Shown here: positions 5,704 through 5,719 of the stretch, in pieces
Layout of the letters: each line of letters begins with the position of its first letter
Numbering within the stretch: the first letter of the stretch is position 1
From: Sporichthyaceae bacterium
Lineage (GTDB): Bacteria > Actinomycetota > Actinomycetes > JACCYY01
Length of the DNA: 5,719 nucleotides
Direction of reading: 5' to 3'
Assembly: GCA_013696235.1 (NCBI GenBank)
Contig: JACCYY010000187.1
Location: forward strand, 1 to 5,719
The notes under the pieces: generated by a model
The model's input: the letters and a program-made list of their open reading frames with translations, nothing else
Databases searched by the model: none
What the model was told of the DNA's origin: nothing
Program-made: the position numbers and the translations under genes

Positions 5704-5719
5704 GTGAACGAGCTCGAGG
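5704..5719 (+). CDS. Possible start of a further gene (3' end outside window)
   Basis: A GTG at 5704 is preceded by GGAG at 5692-5695 with an 8-base spacer, a normal arrangement for this genome. Only five codons (M/V-N-E-L-E) are visible, so no product can be named. In sugar-uptake loci a glycoside hydrolase or another catabolic enzyme often follows, but nothing here shows it. It could equally be a chance GTG. Confidence 0.4.

Overview
The window is very GC-rich. Its codons end overwhelmingly in G or C, GTG starts are common, and several non-coding frames stay open for long stretches. Together with the LacI/MalF/MalG/lipoprotein gene set and the absence of a transporter ATPase, this suggests a chromosomal segment of a high-GC actinobacterium. 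The genus cannot be named from the sequence alone.

Layout from left to right. (1) Bases 2-301 (+) are the C-terminal part of a PIN-domain protein (VapC-type toxin RNase); its N-terminus, and any antitoxin, lie outside the window. (2) Bases 319-1245 (-) encode a cytoplasmic alpha/beta-hydrolase-fold esterase, convergent with the PIN gene. (3) Bases 1246-1393 are a divergent control region. It holds a 9-bp perfect inverted repeat and two imperfect LacI-type operators in tandem (shared CGTTTAC, 13 bp apart), with a weak promoter candidate overlapping them. (4) Bases 1394-5590 (+) form a tightly packed sugar-uptake operon: LacI-family repressor, MalF-type permease (4-bp overlap), MalG-type permease (3-bp gap, strong Shine-Dalgarno) and a lipoprotein solute-binding protein. 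(5) Bases 5591-5703 are a non-coding tail dominated by a 13-bp perfect hairpin, followed by what may be the GTG start of a further gene cut by the window edge.

How it probably works: the lipoprotein captures a sugar or oligosaccharide outside the membrane and the two permeases form the channel. An ATPase encoded elsewhere (MsiK/MalK type) is expected to power it. The LacI protein, as first gene of its own operon, probably represses its own transcription through the tandem operators until the imported sugar or a derivative releases it. The divergent esterase shares this control region and may act on acylated forms of the imported compound, but that link is inferred only from position.

I see no strong evidence of a novel system. 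The window reads as an ordinary carbohydrate-uptake locus. The points most worth a second look are the operator arrangement, the two hairpins, the possible esterase link and the unusual placement of the binding-protein gene last.
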